Under the pieces are notes generated by a model. It made no database searches and was not told the DNA's origin. It worked only from the letters and a program-made list of their open reading frames with translations. A stretch of DNA of 64,000 nt from Isoetes taiwanensis (Eukaryota > Streptophyta > Lycopodiopsida > Isoetales > Isoetaceae), in assembly GCA_021234155.1 (NCBI GenBank), contig JAJEKV010000003.1, positions 18,462,386 through 18,526,385 on the forward strand. The letters are read 5' to 3'. Below are positions 1 through 11,800 of this stretch, piece by piece; within the stretch, counting starts at the first letter, position 1, and every line of letters begins with the position of its first letter. The translations under genes and the position numbers were made by a program.

Positions 1-300
1 GTCTTCTCAGGTTCTCGAATTTATGAAAGGTAAGTTTCTCACCTGGCATAATTATGAAGAATGGTGCATTCGCATGAAATGGGTCTTAGTTTCACAAGGT
101 TTATAGGATGTAGTTCAAGGGACGCCGAAACTGTATAATAACCATGTGTTAGCCCAAGATCATCAAGCTTACAAATATATCATGCTCACAATTGATGAGA
201 TGTTCTAACCCAAAATTTTGCAGAGATCATTTCTTACTGCAAATCAGCTGTGGAATCATTTGAGATCCCAACTTGGACAGCATCCTCACCTAGTGTTAGC
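1..300 (+). mobile_element. Degenerate Ty1/copia gag relic
   Basis: Conceptual translation with interruptions resembles the start of a copia Gag polyprotein: a 'NYEEWCIRMKWVLVSQGL' segment (the family has an N-Y-x2-W-x3-M pattern), then 'LAQDHQAYKYIMLTIDE' and 'TANQLWNHLRSQL', in the order found in copia UBN2-type gag. In-frame stops and the lack of pol nearby make it a relic. It lies beyond the last visible SECA2 exon, so it may sit in a SECA2 intron that runs off the left edge. The family match is moderately sure; the boundaries are not. Confidence 0.45.
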
Positions 301-1815
301 CCATGAGCAGCAGGGTTTTGCAAAGAATATCAAGGCTAAGAAGAAGTCTGAGGACAAGTGTGAAGTGTCACCTCCTATTTTCACTCTTCCAGTTATTGAG
401 TTTCATGAACTTTCTTTTTTACACGGTGATATTTGGAAGGAGGTTGCCACTCTATCAAACTAGATGGAAATAGAACAATCTCTCACATTAGCTGTTCATG
501 AGAATCTTCATTTGCTGCATAGCATGGCAGATTTCAGACAGAGCAGATTATTTGGAATTACAGATCTTAAATCTGCTGCATGACGATCAGTTTCGTGGAG
601 AAGACCAATCTGCAGGAGACTCACAAGGCGTCATTGAAGCAAAAGAGGAGCTTGCTCTTGAGTTTCCTTGGGTGGAATTCGATGTACAAGCACATGAATT
701 TTCTTCAAATTTTTTCCAGGTTAGCCACCATCTTTTGGAGCTGCCAGCTTATATAAATTTGAATATACCCTTTCGCTGCCCACATGATGGAAGCATGGAG
801 ACTAATAAACGCTTGAATGATTTCCTTGGATGAATGTCCTATACGGATATTAAAGGAACGCGTAGGTTATTGACAGTTACTTACCATTGTGTGCATTTAA
901 TCGTTGCTCTTGAGTTATTTGAATCTTCAAATCTGATTCCTAGTCATGATTTAGCTGCAAAGAGTCCTCATTTATTCCAAGGGCAGTTTCAAACGCCTGA
1001 GCAGTCTTTAATATCTGAGATGAGCAAGGGAACAGGAGGGGCACATGCAGGTGCTATGCACGATTGTTTGGGATTTTCTTCTGCAAAAATCTTTGGAGAG
1101 CAGTTTCAGTTTTTTGAATTTAAGTGCTCAAGCAAGGGCATGCACTTCTCAGGGCACGCACTTTCTCAGTAGCGTCACAGGGCAAGTGTAGAGAATGGTA
1201 CAGGGGCAGAAAAATATGGTTTAAGACCAACATTTCATGGCAGCCATGGCTACTTTTGTGGCTAAATCTACTCCATATGCTGAACTCTTCTACAGGTGTT
1301 TTGAGTTTGCAGCAGTGATCATCATCAGGAGGATATGCTGACGTGTATGATGACGTCACACTGCTGACCTGGCATGCTGTTGCTGACATGGCATTCTTCA
1401 TATAAACCATAGTCACGCCTATCTGTAGTTAGTCTGTTTTCCTAGAGCTAGGTACTCGTACTTTGTAGCTTTCTTCCACCATGATGCATTACAATGTCTA
1501 CAGATAGTTCAACACAGATTAAAATACTTTGAAAATGTTGTTACAAGAAATGTTTTGTGATTTATTCAAGGTGTGCCATGGATATTATAAGAGATCAAAA
1601 TTCAGAGCAATCCTTTTTACCTCAACTTGCCGAATATCCTCTGAGCGTAACTGAGATATCTGCAGCTTGTTCTCGTATGCCGCAACTAAAATATCTCCCA
1701 TATATTTTCGCAACAGATGAACTTCTCTTTGGTATTTACCATCCCTGTGCAGCATAGAACTAAGATCCAGGATAATGATAATAGAAATAATGATGAAGAA
1801 GAATATCTAGCATAC
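301..1815. other. Unassigned stretch beyond the last visible SECA2 exon
   Basis: Several short ORFs occur on both strands but none shows a recognisable domain or codon continuity. A TATA-like motif sits near 1400 and a run of TGACGTCA-like words near 1340-1380. It may be the 3' part of the copia relic or intron sequence. The missing SECA2 C-terminal helical domain, including the Y-W-R-D-H-L type motif expected in the family, was not found here on the minus strand. Confidence 0.4.
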
Positions 1816-4800
1816 GTTACAGAATCATCTGACACAATTTCCAGCCAACGCTTCATGGAACTAGCATGTGCATGAAAACCATGTAAAGCTACTCCTGGTG
1901 GTGGTAAACCCGGTAATGTGAAATTGTCGGATGACGTCACGATTTTATCAACGCGCTTAATGGAAGATATGAGCATGTCTTTGGTGACATTACTGAGTAC
2001 ATCTGCATTCTATTGTACTTTAACTCAGCAACTCAATAATCATAGAAAAAGAAGGTAAAGGCCAAGAAAAGAATTAACAAAAGGCATTACGAGAATGAGA
2101 TTGGTGATTGGCTGAGAAGGTCTTCAATGCAAGTGCATTGAATTCACTTAAAACACTTTCAATATTCCACAAGCTTGGATCCTGCAAAAAGAACATTAGT
2201 GAACTTACATCTTCTAAAGCATAGAATAGGAACATGCAAATGAAATTCTGAAATGACATACTTTATGTGAATCTGTGTTCTTGAAAACTATTTCATCTGC
2301 AACTCCCTGCATATACCTGAAAAAACATGGCATGCAATCCCTTTAACTTTCTGAAACATATAGAATCTACAAAGTGAGCTGCATGCTTAAAGAAGTACTG
2401 GTAATATCGTTGTCTGCATATTTCAGAGTCCCCTGTCACTAATGATTCACGTAAGCTATAAACATGCCTCCTGTGCACCTAGTCAAAATTCATAGCAACC
2501 TTTAGATAATGTTCAACTTGCCCTCGCAACAGCTTAGATTTTAAATTGAGTATGCCCCGATAGCCTCTACCTCCAACACTTCATCATACTGAACCAAGTT
2601 ACGCCTGATGGTAGAATAAAAGCGCTCTGCACTTGTTTGGATTGCTAGAAGCTGTCGTACATAAAACAGCAAACAATAAAAGATCCAGAAATCTTTAGAG
2701 TAGGATATGGATAGACATACCTGTCGTCGTAAGAAATCGCCTGCAATGTCGACATCCAAATCATCAGCTCCCACACTACTCAAGAACTTATATGCAAATT
2801 CTCCTCCATACTTCTGAAGCATCTCATCTTGGCAGCTGAACGATGGATAATCAACCAGAGAGTTGGCAGAAACAAGAACATCTCATCAGAGAGGTATATT
2901 GGATATGCACACATATTGCAAGAAAATACCTTTACCTTATCATAAATCTTGTAGAACCAGGATCTCCTTGCCGCCCTGATCTTCCGCGTAGCTATTGTAC
3001 AATGCTAACTAGAATGAGTCCCTTCTCTTATTATAAGCAATGAAATTTTGTTTATATGAACTGTTTGCTTTCAAATTTGGATATACCATACCACATCTGT
3101 AGGGGGAGAGAAAGCACATGTATAATGAAAATCTAGTGAAGTTCCAGAACTGCACATTGTACCTGGTTATCAATCCGACGGGACTCATGCAGAGCTGTAC
3201 CAATAACATGAAGTCCGCCTAGACGCTTTACTTCATCGCCCTCATATTGACAGTGAATGAGACAATCATGTAAGACTGAGCTGTATGCAATGGCAATGCA
3301 TGTTGCCAATGTCGAGCTTTGCACATCAAAATTGCTTGTGAGTTTTTCTATTTGGTCCCCATTCTCTATTCGAGCAATTTCCAGAGCAGACATGAGTTGT
3401 GATTTTGCTTCACGGTAGCTCCATTTTGCCTCTCCTCTTCCACAAAGAAACCTTGCTGCTACAAAAACGTGCACATGAGAACAACTTCTCAGAGCCAAAA
3501 CTAAAACCTAATCTGACCTGCAGAAATGGCCCTTGAGATCTTAGTTTGCGAGGATGCTGTCAGCACAACTTTTGAGAGAGCCTGATACACGTGATGTCCT
3601 TTCAGAAGAATGTTAACTAACCATCTCTAATCACAGCAGAAGCCAACCCGGTCTATCTTACCATTTGAGATAAAGGAGCTCCATCTGTGTCGATATTTGG
3701 TTCTTCTTCTGTCATAAATGGAAGAACTCTATCTTGAATAATCTCTTTGGCAAGCATCTGCAGGGAAAATTGATGCTAATTAGGATGTATTGATTGGAAC
3801 TTGCTGGTTATACTTAAGGTTTTATATATTACTAGCCTCGGGGTTTCCACCCAAAATAATATCTGTTCCACGCCCTGCCATGTTGGTAGCAATTGTTATG
3901 GATCTTTTGCGCCCTGCCTGTGCAACTATTTCTGCCTCTCTAGCAGCATACTGGCCAAGAAAGTAAAAGCATACATCATGTCGTAAAATGTTGTTAAAAT
4001 TTAACCATAAGATCTTAAAATACAAGTGACTGTAAATCCTGTACTGTGGCCCCACCTTTGGACGCGCGTTCAGAACATTATGTGGAATATTAAATTCATG
4101 GAGGAGAGCTGATAGATGTTCAGATTCTTCAACACTACAGCAGTAAGTGAAGTTAGAACATTCGAGCTCATAATAATGCACTGATAAGCTAAATATCCTG
4201 ATGAATTTAGAGACTGCTCTAGCATGACCATCATGGTATCAACCTTGTTGATTGCCTCAAGCATGTCAAACATTAAAGATATACATTCTCTTGAAATTTT
4301 GCCCTAAGAAAAATTCAACTATGTTAAAATTCTTTACATCTAAAGAGACGTCTTTTATAATAAGCCCAGTGTTAAAACACATTATGTAGACATTAAAGAT
4401 CAGCTTGCAGAATACTTAACCAAGTCTCCATCAAATTCCAATTCCAATCATATGCTCTTTCTTTAAGTTTCTAAGGTAAAAGTCGAAAATTATAGTATCA
4501 AAAAGCCGCACATCTGCTAAATTGAAAGTCCATGCTGAATATACTTATCTTGTACTGACATCCCTAAAATGGCTATTCAAGCACCCTAACTAGATGGAGT
4601 GGCATGGTTATCGGCTTCGTGACCATTTATACCACCAGAATTACAAAGCTATCCGCTCCTTGCCTAGTTTGACTTGCCTGCTTTGGCCATATACCTTACA
4701 AGACACTTCCAAATTGAAAAGCTTCTTGTTACTACAAAAGCCTCTTCATACCTGGTTGTTCCAACAAGGACTGGCCTGCCACCAGCATACATATATTCAA

Positions 4801-5847
4801 CCTCTTCTCTAACGTTTTTCCACTTGGCTCGTGCTGTCTGAACATCACCAAAGAAATAACAGCTGAATCCTAAATTTCCTAGTGTAAGAACTGGCACCAA
4901 AATTCAGATGCATACCGGAAATACTTGAAGTGGGAGGTCTTGCCGAATGTTTGGTAAATTGGTTGGGACTTCAACCACTGGCATATTGAATAATTTCAAA
5001 AACTCCTTTTCCTAAATAACACATTGTAGTGTGAGTCAGGTTCAGTTGGATGTTGGATGAGCTAGCAAAGGAGTATCACCTCTGTTTTTGCAGTTCCTGT
5101 CATACCAGAAAGCTTTGGATATAACTTGAAATATGACTGATATGTGATCTGGGCAACTGTCACTGCTTCTGGCTGAAGAGGCATGGTTGGAATTTAGAAA
5201 GAAATAGAATGAAGACAGGAAACACAGAAACGATAAAAATGACAATTCTGACATTGATATTGAGCCCCTCCTTTGCCTCAACAGCTTGATGTATTCCATC
5301 TGACCAACGGCGATTATCCATTATACGCCCTGTAAACTGCAGGGAGACATATTCATCAACATTCTTCTTGCAAATCAATGTTGTTTGCAAAAGATATGGT
5401 AGTTTGTGTTCACCCAAATCTTTCTTCCTTAGAAAATCTGCTTATATATATTAAAGAGAAAAAACTGCCTGTAATCATATAAAGTTATGAACTTGCTATT
5501 GCTTAGAAAAACAGAAGATAGTACCTCATCCACTATCTGTATATGTCCTCCCTTCACAATGTAATCCACGTCCCGCACATAACATTCTTTTGCCTTCAAT
5601 GCCCTTACGATAAACCTGTATACAAGCATATAGCAGTACAATTCTTCAGCAAGTTCAACATGTTTTTCTCTCCTAATCATAAGATTTAAAAATCTATTGT
5701 ACTATAAGCACATTCAGCTTGATTTAAATACCATGCCCAAGGATCCTTCTCATTCCACAGATCGTCAATTCCAAGAGCTAGTTCAGACATAGCAACACCT
5801 TCTTCAGTAAGCTCTACATCTTTCTCTTTCCTACGCACGGTGTAATG
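1816..5847 (-). CDS. SECA2: SECA2 central and C-terminal exon block
   Basis: Exons: 5732-5847, 5525-5615, 5253-5336 ([20 protein letters not shown]), 5080-5172 ([10 protein letters not shown]), 4916-5011 ([16 protein letters not shown]), 4752-4833 ([10 protein letters not shown]), 4056-4134, 3833-3950 ([13 protein letters not shown]), 3662-3757, 3518-3581, 3163 to about 3455 ([16 protein letters not shown]), 2936-2991 ([14 protein letters not shown]), 2721-2835, 2571-2651 ([10 protein letters not shown]), 2399-2478 ([17 protein letters not shown]), 2262-2316, 2101-2181 and about 1816-1992 (LPGLPPPG...[11 protein letters not shown]). The reading frame is open through every exon, so this part looks functional. 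The arginine-finger region of NBD2 and the Q-R-x-G-R motif region are present. The remaining C-terminal scaffold exons are not seen. Confidence 0.88.
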
Positions 5848-8800
5848 CTGTTACAATATCAAAAAATTACAAGGTGGAGGTGCAAACTATAGAAGAGGAA
5901 AGACAGGAAGAAAAACTAAATTAACATCTGCAGGAGACCGCTTGGGTTTATGAGGTCAATTATTACATCAGATCATATACAGCATAAAGATTGGTGGGCG
6001 AGGATATGAAATTAAGAAACTCTTGTCTTTTTCCTAGCTAGCCGCTGGTTTACAATAGGAGGCACTATATGTCCTTTTCTTCTCATAAAGGAACGTTTAT
6101 GCCTTTTCTTTGCTGCCCGCTTTATTCTTCTCGAAACTTCCATGGATACCCCTTCTGGACAGAGCTAGAGGCTTGACTTCGTTTTGCTGGTGTTATCACC
6201 TCCAATGAGAAAGAGAGTGACCTGCATTTGTGTAGAGCCATTTCTCTGTTCAGTCCTATACAGTAGCAGCTTTCCAGTAGCAGCTTTACTCCCTTGAGCC
6301 TTAATGTGAGACTCCTCCTGAATCAACATTCCCTTGAACTCAAGGAAACCAAGGTTCTTAGCATGCCTGATTTGCAAAGTCAAACATTTTGTACTCGAGA
6401 GGTATATATTAACCAAAATGTATTGAATAAGATCCAGATCTTCCATCTTACCTCCCGCAGCAACAAGCTACATTCTTAGAGCTTCCATTTTCTCCAAATA
6501 TTCAGTCATATTTCAAGAAGAAGTCAGCAAAGTGCTTTCAATCTTTTTCTTGATGACAAGCTGAGTTGAGAGACCTGTGTTGGCGTAAGAGTTCTCCAAC
6601 TCTTTTCGTGCTTCTTGGAAATTAGATAATGGTCTGAGCCTGATCCTTATAGAAGGGGATACAAGGAGTTAACTCTTTCCATGCTTCTTGAGATAATGGT
6701 CCGAGCCTGATCCTTATAGAATGGGATAAAGGAGTTTAAGATAGGCCAAGTTGTCTTATCCCAAGGATCAAAAACTGCTCCAAGATTATTGGCGATCCAT
6801 AGGTCAATAGTGATGTACTGCCCATACATACCAATTGCTTCCTGTAAGCATGGGATCTTTGAAAAACTTGAAAGGATTAGTATGGGCAGTATATCGTCTG
6901 TGTGACTGAGGGTATGGGATAAAACTTCATAGAGGTTGGAGCTCACGAAGGATCCGCCCTTTTGGTGTGTCGGTTACCACTAGAGGTGCTAGTGCATAAC
7001 ATTTGGTATCAGAGCCAAGGTTCAAATGCTCGTGGAAACATTGGTGTGTTCCACATGCTTGAGGTCAAGCATCTCAAGAAAGGGGAGGGATTGATATGGT
7101 TTAGGGGGTATGGGATAAAGCCAGTAAAAGTAAAGGTTGGGGCCATTGAATAACGATTTCTTTGAAGTATCCGCCATTTTAGTGTGGTCAGGTTCAATTC
7201 CTCGTGGTTGAGGTTCAATTCCTCGAGGTTCAATTCCTCAATTCCTCGTGGTTCCACATGCTTGGGGGCAAGCATCTCGAGGAAGGGAAGGAATTGAGGG
7301 CAAGCATCTCGAGGAAGGGGAGGAATTGATGGTCTATGAGGTATGAGATAAAGCCTTGAGGAGGTTGGGGTTCATAAAGGATCCTCCGTTTTGGTGCGTT
7401 GGTTATCACTAGTGGTGTTAGTGTGTAATATTTGGTATTAGAGCCAAGATTTGGTATTAGAGCAAGGGTTCAATTGTTAGATAATGTGAAACATATGGTC
7501 TAAAGTGACACGTGTCATCCTATCAGTGTCACCATGTTGTGCATGGCACATTAGATTAAGCGTGTACTCTTTTGTACTGTAATTCAGTCAGGGCTTTCTT
7601 CAATAGAGTCGGTTCTTTGTGTCTCCTTGTGTCGTATCTCTCCTTGTGTTCAGATCAATCAACCCTAATATGGTATCAGAGCCAACCCAAGGAAGAAAAT
7701 TTGAAGGAGAACTCAACGGAATCAAGGAGACTTGAACTCACGGATCAAATTTGGTGAGACAAAATTGGTTGAAGCCAAAATAGCCATGTTCCAAGAAAAA
7801 AGGCTTTTCAACGTCAAAATTTAGACGTTTTTTTTTTTTTGTCCGGAGAGGCACCAACGTAGAGGCAAAATTGAAGGAGAATCCATCCGGAATTGATCAA
7901 AGGGAATTTGTTTCCGAGAATTGGTCAAGGGAGAGGGAGAACGCCTTTGTATTTGCCTGGTCTGTATGACTTTGATCAAAGCATGAATTGATCAGAGGGA
8001 GAGAATTTGTTTTCTCTGGATGCTCTAAGAACACCTTCAGTAAGCTAGAAATCTCAAAAATTGGTCACAGAGTGCAGGTCTTGCAATTGTTCAAGGGTGA
8101 GAGAGATTTTTGTGTTGGCTTCTCCTAACAGGTGACAGAGCATATACTGCACTCATGGATCCTTTCAAGTTCTCCACGAATGCGAAGCTAACTGCATCGA
8201 ATTATAAATCATGGAAAAGTTTCATGACAAACTATTTGATTTATAATAAGATGGGAGAAGTACTGAAGGAAGATTTTCGCAGTACTAAGGATTCAAACAA
8301 GTTTGCAGAGATGAATTCCTCGGCTGTCGCATTAGTGAAAATGTTATGCGATGAAACGGTTGGAGAGCAGCTGGATCAGTTTAAAGAATTTCAGGATTTG
8401 TGGAAATATCTGGACCAATCTCTTGCCGTCAAGGGGCAAGCTACTCAGATGATGTTAAAAGAGAAAATCCGATCAGCCACCCTTGGTAATTTTCGCGGCA
8501 TGTCTGAATTTTTAAACCAGATGAAGTCATGGCGGCTCGATTATAATGCTGCTGGTGGAAGTTTATCAGAAAAAGATATTATTCAGGAAATTTTGATAAA
8601 CTTGCCTCCACAGTATGATATGATATTATTGCAGGGAAAATCAGATTTGATGAGACAATTGGTTTAAATACTGCCTCTATATTGTTACAGCAGGAAGAAG
8701 TAGTGATCAAACAAAAACAGAAGCGTCAAGAACAGTTGAATTACTCCAAGGCCACTCCTCCCAAGTCTGATAAACCATCTACTGGCCAGAGGTCCTCTGT

Positions 8801-11800
8801 TCCCAAATCTGAGCAGAAATCAAAATCTAATAAAAGAAATTTTAAATGCTACAATTGTGGAGAAAAGGGACATTTCAAGTATGAGTGTCCTAAACCGAAA
8901 AAGGACAAAGCTGGTGGCAAGTCTAAGACTGCTAAACAGGAAGCGAGTGCAGTTGCTTGTGCACTAGAAGTTTGTCCTGATGAATATTTGAATCTAGTAG
9001 TTCATGAGATTTGTTCTGATGCAATAATTTCTGATGTTACAGCAGATCCAATTTCTGATGTTCCAAGTTTTGATCTCATAGATCCAACTTCTGATATTAC
9101 AGCAGATGAGAGTTTGCATGTCGCAGCTCAAAGTCCTTTCCAACGTGGATGTATTTTGGATTCTGGTGCTACCAAACACATGGTAGGTAGCCCAGATGTT
9201 CTTATCAATGTTGAAACTTGTACGGGAGGCCAAGTTAAGCTTGGTAGTGGTGCAGCATTGCCTATCACAGGTAAGGGAGAGCTTGTTCTCCAAGCCCCTG
9301 ATGCAAGTGTGAAAAGGGTCCGTGATGCCATGCTCGTGCCAGGTCTGCAAACAAATTTGTTGAGTGTATCAGAATTTGATAAGGCCGGCAAGCATTCTTT
9401 CTTTTCTAATGGTCGCCTATCTTTTTAGGAAAGAATCCATTTGAACATGATGACATCTATAAATATGATGTGCTGGCTGAAGCTGAATTGCAAAATGGCT
9501 TGTACTACCTTGATGGGCAAGTCAAGCATGCTGAATGTGGGATGATCGCTCATGCTTTGGAAAATGAGCATCTATGGCATCAACGCTTTGGTCATGTGGG
9601 AGGATCCGCCATTGGATACCTCTCCAAGTTGAAGATGGTCACAGGCTTGCCAAATCTGAAACCTCAAAAGTTGGACTGCCATGCATGCATTCTTGGAAAA
9701 CAGCCTAATCTGCCCTACCCTCTCATGCTGGCGTCATAGAGCCACAAGACCGTTGGAGCTGCTGCACACAGATTTGTGCCACATGAAAGTTTCTTCTATA
9801 GGAGGCAAGCAATATTTTTTAACTCTTATAGATGATTACAGCAGGTATACTTGGATCTACACTCTGCATTTGAAGTCAGAAGTCTTGGAAAAATTCAAAG
9901 CTTTTAAAGCTTGGATTGAAAATCAGACTGATTTGAAAATCAAAGCTCTTCACAGCGATAATGGCGGAGAATACATCTCTAATGCATTTGATGAATTCTT
10001 GCTGGAACATGGAATTCATAGGCAGCTAACAGTTCCGTTTGCTCATCAACAGAATGGGGTAGCAGAGAGGGCTAATAGATCCTTGTTGGATCTTGTTCGC
10101 GCAATGCTTGCGCATGCCAAATTACCTAAAAAGTTTTGGGGAGATGCAGTTCACACAGCTTGTTACTTGGCCAATAGAGCACTCACTAAAGCTGTAAATG
10201 GAAAGACACCATTTGAGGCATTTTATGGCACTAAACCGGATGTGTCACACTTAAGAGTGTTTGGATGCGTGGCATATGCATCTTTGCCACTTGAGCAGCT
10301 AAAAAAATTTGGGAAATTGCATGATAGGGCACTAAAAACCATTTTTATTGGGTATCCTTCGGAACAAAAGGGTTACAAACTCTACGATCCTATCACCAAT
10401 AAAGTTATCATCAGCCGTAGTGTCAAGTTCCTCGAAAATGCAACCTATGATGCATCCATTTGGGCTGATATGCCAGCTGATCAGTTTGACCCAACATTGT
10501 TGGTTGACGAGCTTGTCGCAGCACCCAAGCCCTTTGAAGAAACAATTCCTGCTCCAGTTTCAGCCCCTCCATCTTCTGCTGCTGATCTTGAAGATGTGGA
10601 TTTGTATCCTGATGCGTATAAAGGTATATCACTACCTACTTTTGAAGTTAATCCGGTTGATTATCATGCTGAAAATAATCAGTCTTTAACCCCTCAATTT
10701 GCTGCCCGCGAAGAATTTAAATACCAGCATAATTTAGAAGCTCGTGCATCTTCTTCTCCTTTGGAAAGGCAGTGTAATCTTGCTTTGCTTGCCAAAGTTG
10801 TGGATCATAAAGATCCGTCCTCATATCAGGAAGCTATTCAAGAGGAAAAGTGGCAAAAGGCCATGGCTGAAGAATACCATATGCTTCTTGAGCAGAATAC
10901 ATGGGATCTTGTTGATTTACCTCCTCACAAACGCGCCATTGGAAATAAGTGGGTTTTTCGCACAAAATTCCATGCTGATGGGTCTATCTCCAAGTATAAA
11001 GCTCGTTTGGTCGCTAAAGGTTACTCGCAGCAAAAAGGGATTGATTATGAGGAAGTCTTTGCTCCTGTCGCGCGCATCGCTACTGTTAGAGCAGTAATAG
11101 CATTGGCAGCTATGAAAGGATGGTCAACCCTAATATCAATTTCTCGTGGAATTCCTTGTGGCAACACGTGTTCCACGTGGTTGAGCGCAAGCATCTCGAG
11201 GAAGGGGAGGAATTGATATGGTTTGTGTGCCTGGGTATGGGATAAACCCTCGTAGAGACACGAAGAACCCGCCCTTTTTCCGCCCTTTTGGTGTGTTTGG
11301 TGTGTTGGTTACCACTAGAGGTGCTAGTGCGTAACATTTAGTATCAGAGCCAAGGTTCAGAGCCAAGGTTCAATTCCTCGTGGCAACATTGGTATTGGTG
11401 TGTTCCACATGCCTGAGGGAAAGCATCTCGAGGAACGGGAGGAATTGATATGGTCAAATGGGGGGAGGAATTGATACGATCAATGGAGTATGATCAATGG
11501 AGTATGGGATAAAGCCTGGAAAGGTTGGGGCCCATTGGATAACGATTTCCTTGAAAGCATCTCGAGGAACGGGAGGAATTGATATGGTCAATGGGGTATG
11601 GGGTAAAACCTGGAAAGGTTGGGGCCCATTGGATAACGATTTCCTTGAAGGATCCGCCCTTTTGGTGTGTTGGTTATCACTACAGATGCTAGTGCATAAC
11701 AATCAGAAATATCCTTCAAACTTACTTCAAATCACCCTGAAATAGATTTGGGCTTAAAAACGACCTGCAGCAGCAAGTAAATGTTGCTCAAGAAAAGCCA

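Larger units (their letters stand above)
7475..11135 (+). mobile_element. Ty1/copia retrotransposon with collapsed 3' end
   Basis: The element starts with TGTTAG (7475) and ends with CTAATA (11135), flanked by the 5-bp target duplication TCAAT at 7470-7474 and 11136-11140. It has a 5' LTR, an initiator-Met-type PBS, gag, protease, GAG-pre-integrase, integrase and the beginning of RT. Sequence then jumps from RT codons (...ALAAMKGW) straight to the last 12 bp of the LTR at 11124-11135. The rest of RT, RNase H and almost the whole 3' LTR are deleted. It lies in a SECA2 intron, antisense to the gene. Joining the flanks gives an uninterrupted repeat unit, which confirms the borders. Confidence 0.9.

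Noticed and set aside
1120-1416. ORFs on both strands near 1.2 kb
   Set aside because: Overlapping opposite frames with no domain or flanking exon structure.
6990-7015. tRNA gene suggested by TGGTATCAGAGCC and GGTTCAA words
   Set aside because: No cloverleaf with acceptor stem could be drawn; treated as part of the dispersed repeat.
8994-9391. Minus-strand ORFs over the copia protease
   Set aside because: Shadows of the gag-pol frame.
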